Assembly: GCF_947497285.1 (NCBI RefSeq)
Contig: NZ_CANMFT010000011.1
Span: forward strand, 1-53,025
Length of the DNA: 53,025 nucleotides
Direction of reading: 5' to 3'
DNA from: an uncultured Aliiroseovarius sp.
GTDB lineage: Bacteria > Pseudomonadota > Alphaproteobacteria > Rhodobacterales > Rhodobacteraceae
Below the pieces are notes generated by a model. The model worked only from the letters and a program-made list of their open reading frames with translations. It searched no databases and had not been told where the DNA came from. This document shows, in pieces, positions 32,971 through 41,620 of the stretch (its first letter is position 1; every line of letters begins with the position of its first letter). Both the position numbers and the translations under genes were made by a program.

Positions 32971-34887
32971 TCAGCCAGCCAGTTTCTTTCTAGGCGGGCG
33001 TCTTCGCATTTTTGCCGCAGCTGATATGCTCGCAAACCCTTCCTCAGCTTTTTCGAGTATCGCCTGACGCTGCTCATCGGTCTGAGGATGCTTTGACTTC
33101 GAACCGGACAGGTGACTTAGCTTTGCCACTTTGGTTTTTTTCCGCTCATGTTCAAGAGGCGGGTATGGAAGCAAATGCGTTCCCCTTGCAGCGTCAATCG
33201 GAGCAAAATGATTGTCTTCATAGAAGCGAATGTGGTCAGCTTTGATCGGATACTGACCTTCCGGAAGGATCAATACCTTATCCAGGGGGAACCGTAGAAG
33301 CTCGCTTGCGGAAACCAAAGGCCGTTCCTCAGACCGGCGACTAACATGAGCACTATCGTCCAAATCACGGACACGCGACTGGCTTTCGCTTTTTGATGTG
33401 ATGGTGTGTTTGCCGAGCGCTTGGGCGAGAACTTCGGCGGTCCTGTCGTCCTGAGGTGTCATATAGATCTGAATACCCGCACCGGCCAACAATGACCGTC
33501 GATCAGCTTCCCCATACAGCGACGGTGAATCAAGGCCTGCGATAGATTGGGAAATAATGAAAAACCGACCGCCGAAGGCGCGAATGGTCTTGATTGACTG
33601 CAACACAAGAGGTTGTCGGCCGAGCTGGTCAAACTCGTCCATGAGAAACATGACAGTATGTGGCTCGTCTGAACCGGGCTCAGACCGTTGCAATGACGAA
33701 ATAGCATCGGCAAAGAGAAGTCGGATCAAAGGAGCAAGGGTTTTCAGATGTTCGGATTGCACCGAAATATAGAGCGTCTGGGGGTCTTTGCGGAAAGTTG
33801 TAAAATCAAAATCGCTCTCTGATGTTGATCGCACCACTGATGGATCTGACCAAAGCTCAAATCCCGCGCCATTGATCACAGAAATATAGCTATCCACAAT
33901 CTTCTGGGTCTCGCCAGCCATTTCGTTGAATGTTCTTGAAACAATGGGAATGGCTGTCATGTCCGCGTATGATCTGTAATTATCCGTGCGGCGTCCACCT
34001 CCGCCCATAATCTCAGAAGCGTATCCAAGCGTCGGATTGCCTTGTTCGATAGCAAACAAACAAGACGCCACAAAAAGCCGTTTCCCTGCTTGATAAAACC
34101 CTTTGGCATTATCGCCTTCGACCACAAGAAAAAGGTCGGCCATCGCATTCAAAGCGGTGTACTGCTCATCGGTTGATGCCATATCAGCGATACGCTGAAG
34201 TGGATTAAACCGGTGTGTCCTCGTGACTCGGCCCGCAGTCGGTTTGCCTTCCATGGCAGGCATGTCAACATAATCGAACGGTGAAAAATACCAGATTTCA
34301 TTGCCCAAGCCTTTCTGGCGGTGCACTGATGATTTCTGGAAATTCTCTCCCTTAACATCAAGGACAATGGCAGAACCATTGAAATGAAGAAGGTTAGGCA
34401 GCACGAAGCCGATCCCCTTTCCTCGACCCGTAGGAGCAATCATGATCGCATGTGGAAAACGATCGGGTGACGCCGAAATAAATGGCTTGTCACTTTTTGG
34501 GCGTCCCAGCTTGCCGTACACGAAACCATTCACATCGAAGCCGCCAATCATCTTGTTGCGTCGGATCTCTGATTTCGATTGAAAATGAGCATCGTCATAT
34601 TGTGTAAGGCTGCCTCGATAGACACCGGCAACGCCAACAGCGGTCAAAGCGAATGTCACAGCTCCGGTAATCAACAACGCGGACTGTAGAATAGCAGGTG
34701 ATGCCTCAAGGGTTGCCCAGGAATACCGAAGAAAGAACGGTTGAAGCGGATCAATCGTTGCTACGGATTCCTTTCTAGCTACTACAACGTAGATGGTCGC
34801 CAGCATCGAACCGATGTAGCCACCCGCAAGCAATCCGCCGAAAAGCGCCAATACATAGCGCCAGCGAGTTTCAATATCCTGGATCAT
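32971..34887 (-). CDS. virD4: VirD4/TraG type IV coupling protein
   Basis: 638 residues. Two N-terminal membrane helices (about 11-37 and 66-90), Walker A APTGRGKG at 151-158, Walker B region VMFLMDEFDQLG, and IISQSIAGLD. It links the relaxosome to the VirB channel. Its ATG follows the relaxase stop by 17 bases with AGGAG upstream, so relaxase and coupling protein form one operon. Confidence 0.95.
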   Translation of the reverse strand: MIQDIETRWRYVLALFGGLLAGGYIGSMLATIYVVVARKESVATIDPLQPFFLRYSWATLEASPAILQSALLITGAVTFALTAVGVAGVYRGSLTQYDDAHFQSKSEIRRNKMIGGFDVNGFVYGKLGRPKSDKPFISASPDRFPHAIMIAPTGRGKGIGFVLPNLLHFNGSAIVLDVKGENFQKSSVHRQKGLGNEIWYFSPFDYVDMPAMEGKPTAGRVTRTHRFNPLQRIADMASTDEQYTALNAMADLFLVVEGDNAKGFYQAGKRLFVASCLFAIEQGNPTLGYASEIMGGGGRRTDNYRSYADMTAIPIVSRTFNEMAGETQKIVDSYISVINGAGFELWSDPSVVRSTSESDFDFTTFRKDPQTLYISVQSEHLKTLAPLIRLLFADAISSLQRSEPGSDEPHTVMFLMDEFDQLGRQPLVLQSIKTIRAFGGRFFIISQSIAGLDSPSLYGEADRRSLLAGAGIQIYMTPQDDRTAEVLAQALGKHTITSKSESQSRVRDLDDSAHVSRRSEERPLVSASELLRFPLDKVLILPEGQYPIKADHIRFYEDNHFAPIDAARGTHLLPYPPLEHERKKTKVAKLSHLSGSKSKHPQTDEQRQAILEKAEEGFASISAAAKMRRRPPRKKLAG

Positions 34888-34904
34888 GGCAAACTCCTGA
34901 ACTC

Positions 34905-37223
34905 TTAAAGACTAATATCATCTGACAGGTCTGGTGTGACGCTGTGATCTTTTTCACCAACCTTGATAGCTGCGCTTTGACGGGCGAGCTGCTGGAACTG
35001 GTCAACAGGCTCGCTATGGCGCTCGTTCCCATCTGAAACATCAGCTTCGTTGCGAAGCTCAGATCCCACTGCGGCACGAATAGCCGGGTCTTTGATTTCT
35101 TCACGCAATGCAGTGTAGTCCCCTGCCCTTACGTCGTCCAAATCTTCTTGCGATAGTTCTTGCGACATGCGCTCAACAATCATTTCGATGGCCGGGACGT
35201 CAGACAGTCGCTGATACCTCTCGCCATAGATCAGCTGATCGCGAGCAATGACCTCCTGAAGATCACGTGGAACTTCATAGTCAGCGAAAATATTGGCAGC
35301 TTCTTCGGATAGGTCGCGCTCAAGTCGGTCATAGGACACTGGAAGTTGACCCGTAATCTCATCGAGCGCAGAAACTTGCCCATCTACGAGCTGATCAACC
35401 TGCCGTTCTGCGGCCTCCGGATCGAACATTGCACCATCTTCGTGCTGCGCAAGATCCAAGTGATTGCGACGCGAAATATCCAGTGAGGTGCGCAAACCAG
35501 TTTCGTCACGTTCCATGAGCGCTGGCAAAGCGGCCATATATTGCCGTTCTTCGTTCGTCATAGACGATTCAGATGCCATCAGATCGCGCAATGAATCAAC
35601 ATAGTCGCCCGCTGTTTCATGGCCTTCGTGTTCTGTGCCGAGAGCTGTGGCGGAAACGATCAATGTTTCATACTTGGAGTAAACGCTGTCGCTGTCGAAA
35701 TTTTCACCCACTCCATTCTCCAGCTCTGCCAAAACTGTGCGCGAGTGGTCCATATCTACCTCTGGGCCGATACCCTGAGCGCGCCAAGCCTCGACTTGGC
35801 CTGCGGTGCGATTGGACAACATAAACCGCTCCGCCATTTCTTCGGCATTCGTCCCCGCCCTTTCAAGTCGATCTTCATGCACGGTAAACGCCGCTTCAAG
35901 TCGCTGCCTTAGATCGTCCATCGCCATTTCCGATGTACGGTGCGCAGCGGGATCGTCGCCAAGGTGATCACGGACAGAATGAATATCGCGAACAATATCC
36001 AAGCTGTAAGGATCGTTATCTTGTGATAGTTCGCGAGCGTGGTGCTCCATGAAGGGCTCCGATACTGCTGCATCCCGCATCAAACGGGTTTCTTCAGCAA
36101 ATCGCTCTTCCAGATGGGCACGCTCTGCTCCGGGTTCCATTTCCTGAATGTCGGCCCAGGTCTCGCGGGCAGACGCAAAAATTCGTTCAACATCTTGCGA
36201 GAAGCGTTCTGTCGGGTCGATGCTAGGCGGTTGGGTGTCGGTTGCAGTCATGAGTGAGCCTCCTTCTTTCAAAATATCAGATGCAGCGGAAAACATGCCG
36301 CTCAGTTTCTCCATGAACCCCCCCTGCCCTTCTGAGACGGTGGTCAGGCGGGCTATCGAACTTAGGGATTGGTATTGATTGGCAAAGCTTCTCAGCATTG
36401 CTTCGCGCTTCATGCGCTCAACAATCGACATTTTAGGCGCTTCAACGGACGGTGTTTCCTCGCCGGTCATTTTGAGATTGTCGTGTGCTGCGCGATATTC
36501 CGTCTCTCGGGGCGGATATTCGACAACACCACGAGACAAACGAGACGAAGCATTCAAAGCGACACCATGTTCATTGGCTATTTTGGCATGAAGCTCTCGC
36601 ATAACGTCATAGTTAAGTTCCGACTTCATGCTGATAGACAAAAACTGGCCGTGATCATTGCCGCGCTTATCAACGACGAAATGAGCATGGACATGATCAG
36701 TGTTGGCATGCAGTGCAGCAACATAGCGCCACTGATCCCCAAAATCGCCTGACCCAAACACCGCCCTGCCCCACTCTTTTGCGATGTTCTCTGCTGCCTC
36801 TACATTGGTATCCTTTGGAAAACTCAAAATGATATGATCAGAGTGACCTCGCTTGGGATTACCTGCCCAACTGCTTGTCCATAATGGAACTGTGGTTTCC
36901 ACAGAGTTCTTGTAAAGGCCGCGCTCAATTCCATTGAAGTTCAACCATGTTGATTTTGTTGCCTCGTCGCGTGTGATGTAATCAAGCTGGCGGCGCAATT
37001 CCTTGGGAGAGTGCGCACCTCCATTGCGAACCCGCTTTACAACTGATTGCGGAACTCTTTGTGCATTGCCTGCCATTGCACGGCTGGCGCGCTGCTGACG
37101 GGTGCCGAGCCGAAGCATGATCGCCTTTTCTATCGGGTCAGATCGCATTCCCGCGTGGCGACGTCCGATGTTAGGCAACACCTCTCCGATGATGGCGTCT
37201 TGAATTGAAACCTGGTTACTCAT
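34905..37223 (-). CDS. VirD2-like relaxase
   Basis: 772 residues. Relaxase domain in the first ~260: candidate nicking Tyr at about 82 in LRRQLDYITRDEA, and the metal-binding histidines in ALHANTDHVHAHFVVDKRG (about 171-187), the MOBP/VirD2-type three-His motif. The long C-terminal part is acidic and helical, probably for partner binding and secretion. It overlaps the MobC gene by eight bases. It cuts oriT and leads the strand into the recipient. Confidence 0.9.
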   Translation of the reverse strand: MSNQVSIQDAIIGEVLPNIGRRHAGMRSDPIEKAIMLRLGTRQQRASRAMAGNAQRVPQSVVKRVRNGGAHSPKELRRQLDYITRDEATKSTWLNFNGIERGLYKNSVETTVPLWTSSWAGNPKRGHSDHIILSFPKDTNVEAAENIAKEWGRAVFGSGDFGDQWRYVAALHANTDHVHAHFVVDKRGNDHGQFLSISMKSELNYDVMRELHAKIANEHGVALNASSRLSRGVVEYPPRETEYRAAHDNLKMTGEETPSVEAPKMSIVERMKREAMLRSFANQYQSLSSIARLTTVSEGQGGFMEKLSGMFSAASDILKEGGSLMTATDTQPPSIDPTERFSQDVERIFASARETWADIQEMEPGAERAHLEERFAEETRLMRDAAVSEPFMEHHARELSQDNDPYSLDIVRDIHSVRDHLGDDPAAHRTSEMAMDDLRQRLEAAFTVHEDRLERAGTNAEEMAERFMLSNRTAGQVEAWRAQGIGPEVDMDHSRTVLAELENGVGENFDSDSVYSKYETLIVSATALGTEHEGHETAGDYVDSLRDLMASESSMTNEERQYMAALPALMERDETGLRTSLDISRRNHLDLAQHEDGAMFDPEAAERQVDQLVDGQVSALDEITGQLPVSYDRLERDLSEEAANIFADYEVPRDLQEVIARDQLIYGERYQRLSDVPAIEMIVERMSQELSQEDLDDVRAGDYTALREEIKDPAIRAAVGSELRNEADVSDGNERHSEPVDQFQQLARQSAAIKVGEKDHSVTPDLSDDISL

Positions 37224-37761
37224 TCATCGCACCTCCGATTGGAAAGGCTGCTTCCACGAACGCCCTTTGGCGACTTGCAGATACAAAAGCGACCAACTGA
37301 TTGACCGCCCCATCAACCTTTACGTCGAGCTGCTGCACAAGCCTGCCGTCCCTTGCATTCCAAGTAAGACGCCCCGATTGAGCCAACGCAACGAGCTGGT
37401 TTAGGTTCACACCGATGGCGTTGAGCTCTTTTCGCAACGCCGCAAGCGCCTCAATTTCTTCAGTCTGTAGATCCAGAACACCCAAAGAATGGCGAACAAG
37501 ACGCCTTACACCATCCGACATGGTGATACCAAGCGCCTCAGTTTTTGCTTTGAATGCCGCGTGTTCTTCGTCTGAAACACGACCTCGGACGTTCTGACCG
37601 CCGGTAGTTACGCTTCTTTTTTGTTTGCTCAATCTGATTTTCGTCACCGTCGAGCGGTGACGACCGAGCTTTCGCGCAATGGAAGCATCGCTTTCACCCT
37701 CAGCAATAAGTGCCTGAATTTTCAGGCGTTCCTTGTTGGTGATGCGTCGTTGTTTAGGCAC
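37216..37761 (-). CDS. mobC: HTH-MobC fusion, relaxosome accessory protein
   Basis: 181 residues from a GTG at 37761 (GGAG about ten bases upstream); the frame is open to 37863. The first 50 residues form an HTH (RRITNKERLKIQALIAEGES, DASIARKLGRHRSTVTKIRL) like that of IS30/Hin-type proteins. The rest is MobC-like: RGRVSDEEHAAFKAKTEALG, then LRKELNAIGVNLNQLVALAQ. It probably binds oriT and may regulate its own operon. Confidence 0.75.
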   Translation of the reverse strand: MPKQRRITNKERLKIQALIAEGESDASIARKLGRHRSTVTKIRLSKQKRSVTTGGQNVRGRVSDEEHAAFKAKTEALGITMSDGVRRLVRHSLGVLDLQTEEIEALAALRKELNAIGVNLNQLVALAQSGRLTWNARDGRLVQQLDVKVDGAVNQLVAFVSASRQRAFVEAAFPIGGAMNE

Positions 37762-37782
37762 AGATTTTGGCTCCGTCAAAAG

Positions 37783-37802
37783 TGTGATAAACTCATACCA
37801 CA
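37783..37802. promoter_or_regulatory. Candidate operator of the mob operon
   Basis: TGTGATA-AACTCA-TACCACA, an imperfect 7-bp inverted repeat just upstream of the HTH-MobC start. The HTH protein itself is the obvious candidate ligand. Confidence 0.4.
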
Positions 37803-37959
37803 ATATACCGTTCCAGCCAACCGACCTTTTAGGCCGGTTTTCGCTCCTTCGGAGAAGTATCACTTGCGAAAATCGAACAGCTTAAAAGGTCTCCGTTTAC
37901 GCCACCGGAAACCGATGCAAATCGCGTTTCCACAGCAGGTGGCGAAAGCAATGAGGACA

Positions 37960-38045
37960 CACAGTGTCCGAATTTCCGTTTGGTGGCCCGTCACGGCCAC
38001 CTATGCGCCCTCGCCCGCCCACGGCGGGCGCTAGGGCGCGCGCAG
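37960..38045. other. oriT: Candidate oriT region
   Basis: Strong inverted repeats between the mob operon and parA: GACAC-ACA-GTGTC around 37960-37972, GGTGGCC/GGCCACC at 37982-38001 and CGCCCGCC-CAC-GGCGGGCG at 38012-38030. Location directly upstream of the relaxosome genes fits oriT. I could not identify a nic motif with certainty. Confidence 0.35.
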
Positions 38046-38084
38046 CCCATCAGCGCCACACACGGTCAAAAAAAGTAAGTAACC

Positions 38085-38396
38085 TCCGCATATCATCGCT
38101 TCATCATTTCCGCTTTTATGTTTTTCCGCATTAACGGTTATCAGCAATAGCGTAAAAGCGCATCGCAGCACCAGCGCAACAGCGTCACTCCTTACCTAAG
38201 CAACTCCGCAACTGCGTAATTCCTTGTTTACGCATCTGTGTGGTTGGGAGGTTCCGTGTTGACGCATTTCCGCTACTCAGCTATTCCATGAAAGAGCAGT
38301 AGGGAACTTCATCGGTTCCGCAAAACATTAAAAGCGGTATTCAACAAATCCGCGCAAGGCCGCTTCCGCAAATCCGCACAAGTGCAATTCAGATGA
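38085..38396. repeat. Contiguous degenerate octamer array, probable centromere (parS/parH-like)
   Basis: TCCGC occurs at 38085, 38109, 38125, 38205, 38269, 38317, 38349, 38365 and 38373; every interval is a multiple of 8. Read in that phase, nearly all of the intervening octamers are relatives of TCCGCAAT (e.g. TACGCATC, AGCGCAAC, TCAGCAAT, TGCGTAAT), about 38-39 units. The array lies directly upstream of parA and fits binding by the ribbon-helix-helix protein encoded after it. It ends just before the parA Shine-Dalgarno. Confidence 0.8.
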
Positions 38397-38407
38397 GGCA
38401 AACGACG

Positions 38408-39172
38408 ATGCAGGTAGTAACACTCATTCAAACCAAAGGTGGATCAGGCAAAACCACCTTGGCAATGACCCTGGCGAGCGCAGCTCTTGCCAAGGGTCAC
38501 AAAGTTCAAATGTTCGACGGCGATGTAAACAAGCAGCTTTTGAGCTGGAAGCCATCCTTCGAAGATGCTGATTGGGCACACATCGAAAAACCTGACTGGC
38601 CCGAAGACCTAAAGATTGATGAACCACCAGTTGACGTGAACGAGCTCTACGCAAAGCTTGATGAGTTAGAAGAAAGCGGCACAGATCTCGTGATCATCGA
38701 CACAAGGCCCGGCAGTTACGAAAGCACTGAAGATTTTGCCAACGCGGCAAACATTGTGTTGATACCTGCGAGACCAGCTCAAGCAGAATGGAGACTGGTA
38801 CTATCCGCTTTTGAATGGATGACTGCATTGAAAGGCACGCTTGCCAAGGGTGAACGCTTTCCCAAAGTAAAATCAGTTATTGCCAACGTGCCTACAAAAA
38901 TCATCAAAGCAGCAGCTGGTGTTGGCAGCTCAGGCTCACTCCCTAAGCGCGACCAAGATGTACTGAATAACATCCTCGAAACACCTCACTTGGACACGAT
39001 GATCCCAAACAGTCGAATTTTGGAAAATCTGTTGTTCCATGGTCCATTGCCTACGGCTGAAAAAGCACATCGAAATGGGCGAGGCGGCAAGCTCATGGCG
39101 GATCATTTTGAAGACCTGAAAGACATAGCCGTAAGCCTTTATGACGAAATCATCGAGGGGGACGAACAATGA
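38408..39172 (+). CDS. parA: ParA-type partition ATPase (ParF-like, no N-terminal HTH)
   Basis: 254 residues. Deviant Walker A KGGSGKTT at about 10-17 near the very N-terminus and Walker B DLVIIDTRPG. The short N-terminus without HTH is typical of type Ib (ParF-like) ATPases. I chose the ATG at 38408 (GAGG nine bases upstream); ATG at 38393 would lie within the octamer array. It drives plasmid positioning together with the next gene. Confidence 0.92.
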   Translation: MQVVTLIQTKGGSGKTTLAMTLASAALAKGHKVQMFDGDVNKQLLSWKPSFEDADWAHIEKPDWPEDLKIDEPPVDVNELYAKLDELEESGTDLVIIDTRPGSYESTEDFANAANIVLIPARPAQAEWRLVLSAFEWMTALKGTLAKGERFPKVKSVIANVPTKIIKAAAGVGSSGSLPKRDQDVLNNILETPHLDTMIPNSRILENLLFHGPLPTAEKAHRNGRGGKLMADHFEDLKDIAVSLYDEIIEGDEQ

Positions 39173-39831
39173 GCCGTAGACGCCCACCATTAAAAGTAGC
39201 TCCGAGTCCAGCGGCTCAACGCGACGAAACCAAGCAAGTCGAAAAAATCGTTGAAAGCAGCCGCGCTCTTCAAGAGAGAATGAAGAAATCGGCTGACAGT
39301 CACGGTACAGCAAAGCCAACAAATGCTGTTCTCGATGAAAAACCATCAGCTCCAAAGCCTCGATCCAAGCCGAAGTCAAAGACCGTCGAACAATCGACGC
39401 CAAAGCCCGCTGATCAGGCGCCAACCGCTCACGAACCAGAAGCCAAGCCCAAAACGGCTTCACCTTCGCGGCGCATGAGCATTTGCGTTCCTATTAATTT
39501 GACTATGCGTAATAGGGCAGGGGAGATTGCTAAAAAGCTCGACAAAGACGCGGACTACGTAATCAACGCCTATCTTAAACGAACCAAACAAGGTCTATTT
39601 GAACGCTGGAAAAGCGGACAGCTGGAAGACCTTGCTTCGGATGCAAATCTCCTACTGGATCAGCAAGCAGACAAAGGAACGCGCCAACATAGAATAGACG
39701 CAACACTGGAAGAAGCTCTTTCAGATGACATTCGCAGTTTGATGGATGATCCATTGGACCTTGTTACGATCAACAAGAAAGCAGCTGCGTTTTTCGGTGC
39801 GGAAATGCTCGCGCAGCTTACAAAGGAATGA
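39169..39831 (+). CDS. ParG-like ribbon-helix-helix centromere-binding protein
   Basis: 220 residues; the ATG overlaps the parA stop. The first ~95 residues are Lys/Pro/Ser-rich and probably disordered (a ParG-like flexible arm). Then RRMSICVPINLTMRNRAGEI and KKLDKDADYVINAYLKRT look like a beta-strand and two helices of an RHH fold. A helical C-terminal extension of about 70 residues is longer than in classic ParG. It should bind the octamers upstream and repress parA. Confidence 0.7.
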   Translation: MSRRRPPLKVAPSPAAQRDETKQVEKIVESSRALQERMKKSADSHGTAKPTNAVLDEKPSAPKPRSKPKSKTVEQSTPKPADQAPTAHEPEAKPKTASPSRRMSICVPINLTMRNRAGEIAKKLDKDADYVINAYLKRTKQGLFERWKSGQLEDLASDANLLLDQQADKGTRQHRIDATLEEALSDDIRSLMDDPLDLVTINKKAAAFFGAEMLAQLTKE

Positions 39832-39852
39832 CCCGCAAAAGCGGGTCATTCC
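39825..39852. terminator. Perfect hairpin between convergent genes
   Basis: GGAATGACCCGC (39825-39836), loop AAAA, GCGGGTCATTCC (39841-39852). It overlaps the partition-gene stop and sits just before the end of the convergent gene, so it probably serves both strands. No T-run. Confidence 0.65.
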
Positions 39853-39854
39853 GA

Positions 39855-40280
39855 TCAGCAAGACATGTCGGCAATTGGCTCCATACCTGACAATTGCAAT
39901 GAATCCTGGCTGGTTACGAAAGCATAGTCACCGCCTTCGCCAATGATCGCCACCATCTTTGACCATTGTTCCTCGTCAGCCTTAAACTCAGACACGACAC
40001 CATTATCAACCGTGAATGCCGCCTGTTCACCAGATTGCGCGAGCAACACCACCTGCGCCGGGGCGGGGTGGTTTGCGAACTGAACGGAGAGAGTGGCGTT
40101 CGATTTGTCGCCAAATACCCGATCAGGATCACAAGCCAACGTGATTGAGTAACCGTTTTCTGCATAGGAAAACACAGTCATTCCACGCGAAATGGATTGT
40201 TCCCATTGAGAGCCTGCTAACGCAGGCGTTGCAGCTGCAATGAGGCTCATTGCAAGCGAAAGCCGTAAACTAGTTTTCAT
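39855..40280 (-). CDS. Secreted hypothetical protein
   Basis: 141 residues from the ATG at 40280; an in-frame GTG pair lies just upstream. Signal peptide ending at TPALAG. The mature part is mainly beta (YSITLACDPDRVF, ATLSVQFANHPAPAQVVLL) with two cysteines, one near the middle and one at the end. No known function. Confidence 0.7.
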   Translation of the reverse strand: MKTSLRLSLAMSLIAAATPALAGSQWEQSISRGMTVFSYAENGYSITLACDPDRVFGDKSNATLSVQFANHPAPAQVVLLAQSGEQAAFTVDNGVVSEFKADEEQWSKMVAIIGEGGDYAFVTSQDSLQLSGMEPIADMSC

Positions 40281-40449
40281 CACCACTAACCTTCTATTGA
40301 CATGTTCAACTCATGGCAGAATCCAAGCAATGTGACAACATGCTTATGAAAGAATGTGCGGACACGCGCCAAGGCGCGCGACATTCGTTTGGTAGTCCGC
40401 CGCCACCTTTCGTCAAAGGCGTAAAGGGGCGAGCACCAGCAAAGCTGGC

Positions 40450-40511
40450 GTCAATCTGTCTAACCGGGTCCTCGCGCTACGCGCTGCGGGCCGCACCATA
40501 GACAGATTGAC
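40450..40511. repeat. Inverted repeat enclosing a reversed piece of the leader repeat
   Basis: GTCAATCTGTC (40450-40460) and GACAGATTGAC (40501-40511). Between them the minus strand reads GGTGCGGCCCGCAGCG and GAGGAC, matching part of leader copies A and D. A second hairpin, GAAAAACC-GTG-GGGTTTTTC, is at 40570-40589. The stretch 40281-40664 otherwise has no gene. Confidence 0.5.
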
Positions 40512-40664
40512 CCCTTGACCCCTCCGCCCAAAGTCGTCGGTCGGGCGTTGCCCTCCCTCCTTTGCCCCCGAAAAACCGTGGGGTTTTTCAGGACAAAGGC
40601 GCGAGGCCCCGCCAATGCGGGCAGTTTGTCGCGTGTTGATAGCGCTGTGAGAGAAAGGGAAGCC

Positions 40665-40859
40665 ATGAACGCGGCAAAGGCTGGCAGACAGAAATGGCCT
40701 GACAGGTTGAAGATCTCCATGCGGATCAATGGTGAGCTGGTGGAAGTGGGGCAGCGATACCGTGGACAAGACGGGAAGCTCTGCGTTGCCTGGACAGTAC
40801 CATTCAGCAAGATCAAATACGAGATCATCTATCTCGAACGGGCAGGGCGGCGCTCTTAG
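40665..40859 (+). CDS. Small conserved protein, paralogue of the luxI-linked gene
   Basis: 64 residues from the ATG at 40665 (GAAAGGGAAG upstream). LKISMRINGELVEVGQRYRG and AWTVPFSKIKYEI align with the protein at 30887-31090. Basic at both ends. Followed by a good terminator. Function unknown. Confidence 0.65.
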   Translation: MNAAKAGRQKWPDRLKISMRINGELVEVGQRYRGQDGKLCVAWTVPFSKIKYEIIYLERAGRRS

Positions 40860-40929
40860 CGCTGCCCACGGTTTGAAATCGCCCGCGAGGGAGGTTTCAA
40901 ACCCAATTTCAAATCTGACCAAAGGTTAG

Positions 40930-40972
40930 ATTGGGGCGAGGCTGGGCGAAGCTCGGTCTCGCCCCAATTTTC
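40930..40972 (+). terminator. Rho-independent terminator
   Basis: ATTGGGGCGAG (40930-40940) pairs with CTCGCCCCAAT (40958-40968) followed by TTTTC. It serves the small gene ending at 40859. A further stem GAAAGG-CCG/CGG-CCTTTC at about 40989-41015 could end the convergent gene at 41033. Confidence 0.7.
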
Positions 40973-41032
40973 AATACTAGCACATAAGAAAGGGCCGCGC
41001 GGACGGTCCTTTCTTTCGATCTCTCGGGCTGG

Positions 41033-41620
41033 CTAAACTTTCGACCAGTCACGTTGCATGAATCGACTGATGCGGCATGTCGTGCCTGTGTCCACACATT
41101 CAAAGCATGTGGTTGCGCGGCGGTAGCCCGCAAAACGCTCTTTGATAACCTTGAACGTCTGGCGCTCGATTCCGTCACCAAAGGTCAAAGGCTGCTCGAA
41201 ACGAACAACGTCACCGTGATTTACTTTCCGGCTCACCAAAGCCGCATTTTTCCGGCAACGCTCACGCCACGACACGGCATATTCGCGGTCAGTTTCGCTC
41301 AACAGGTCAAGCAACTTCTTGGGGGCCATTGCCTCACATGGACCCATGCTTTCCTCCATGTCCTTGTAGCACCATTCGCCACCACCGCGACGGGTCAGGA
41401 TCACGGCTGCAAAAACATACCGGCCCAAGCTATCACGGGTGTATCCATAGGTTTCGGTTTCCTCTGTTTTACAGGTCACTTCAACGGCGACATACCAGAC
41501 TGATCCCTTGCGGGTGGTGAGGATGGGCCGCATGGCCCGGTCCTCGTTCTCAAATGTGACAAGACGCTCAATCTCTGCCTTTTCGTCACGGGGCGGGGTG
41601 TAGTGGCAGGTCCAGCCCAT
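41033..41620 (-). CDS. Conserved hypothetical protein coupled to ardC
   Basis: 195 residues. The start overlaps the ardC stop (TAATG). N-terminus MGWTCHYTPPRDEKAEIERL, then a beta-rich segment (GSVWYVAVEVT...YVFAAVILTRRGGGEW), and a C-terminal part with several cysteines. Similar proteins often accompany ArdC on Rhodobacterales plasmids as far as I recall. Role unknown, perhaps anti-defence. Confidence 0.7.
   Translation of the reverse strand: MGWTCHYTPPRDEKAEIERLVTFENEDRAMRPILTTRKGSVWYVAVEVTCKTEETETYGYTRDSLGRYVFAAVILTRRGGGEWCYKDMEESMGPCEAMAPKKLLDLLSETDREYAVSWRERCRKNAALVSRKVNHGDVVRFEQPLTFGDGIERQTFKVIKERFAGYRRATTCFECVDTGTTCRISRFMQRDWSKV

Noticed and set aside
41054-41503. 149-codon plus-strand ORF opposite the ardC-coupled gene
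   Set aside because: Lies entirely antisense to a gene coupled to ardC by a TAATG overlap; no Shine-Dalgarno or domain.
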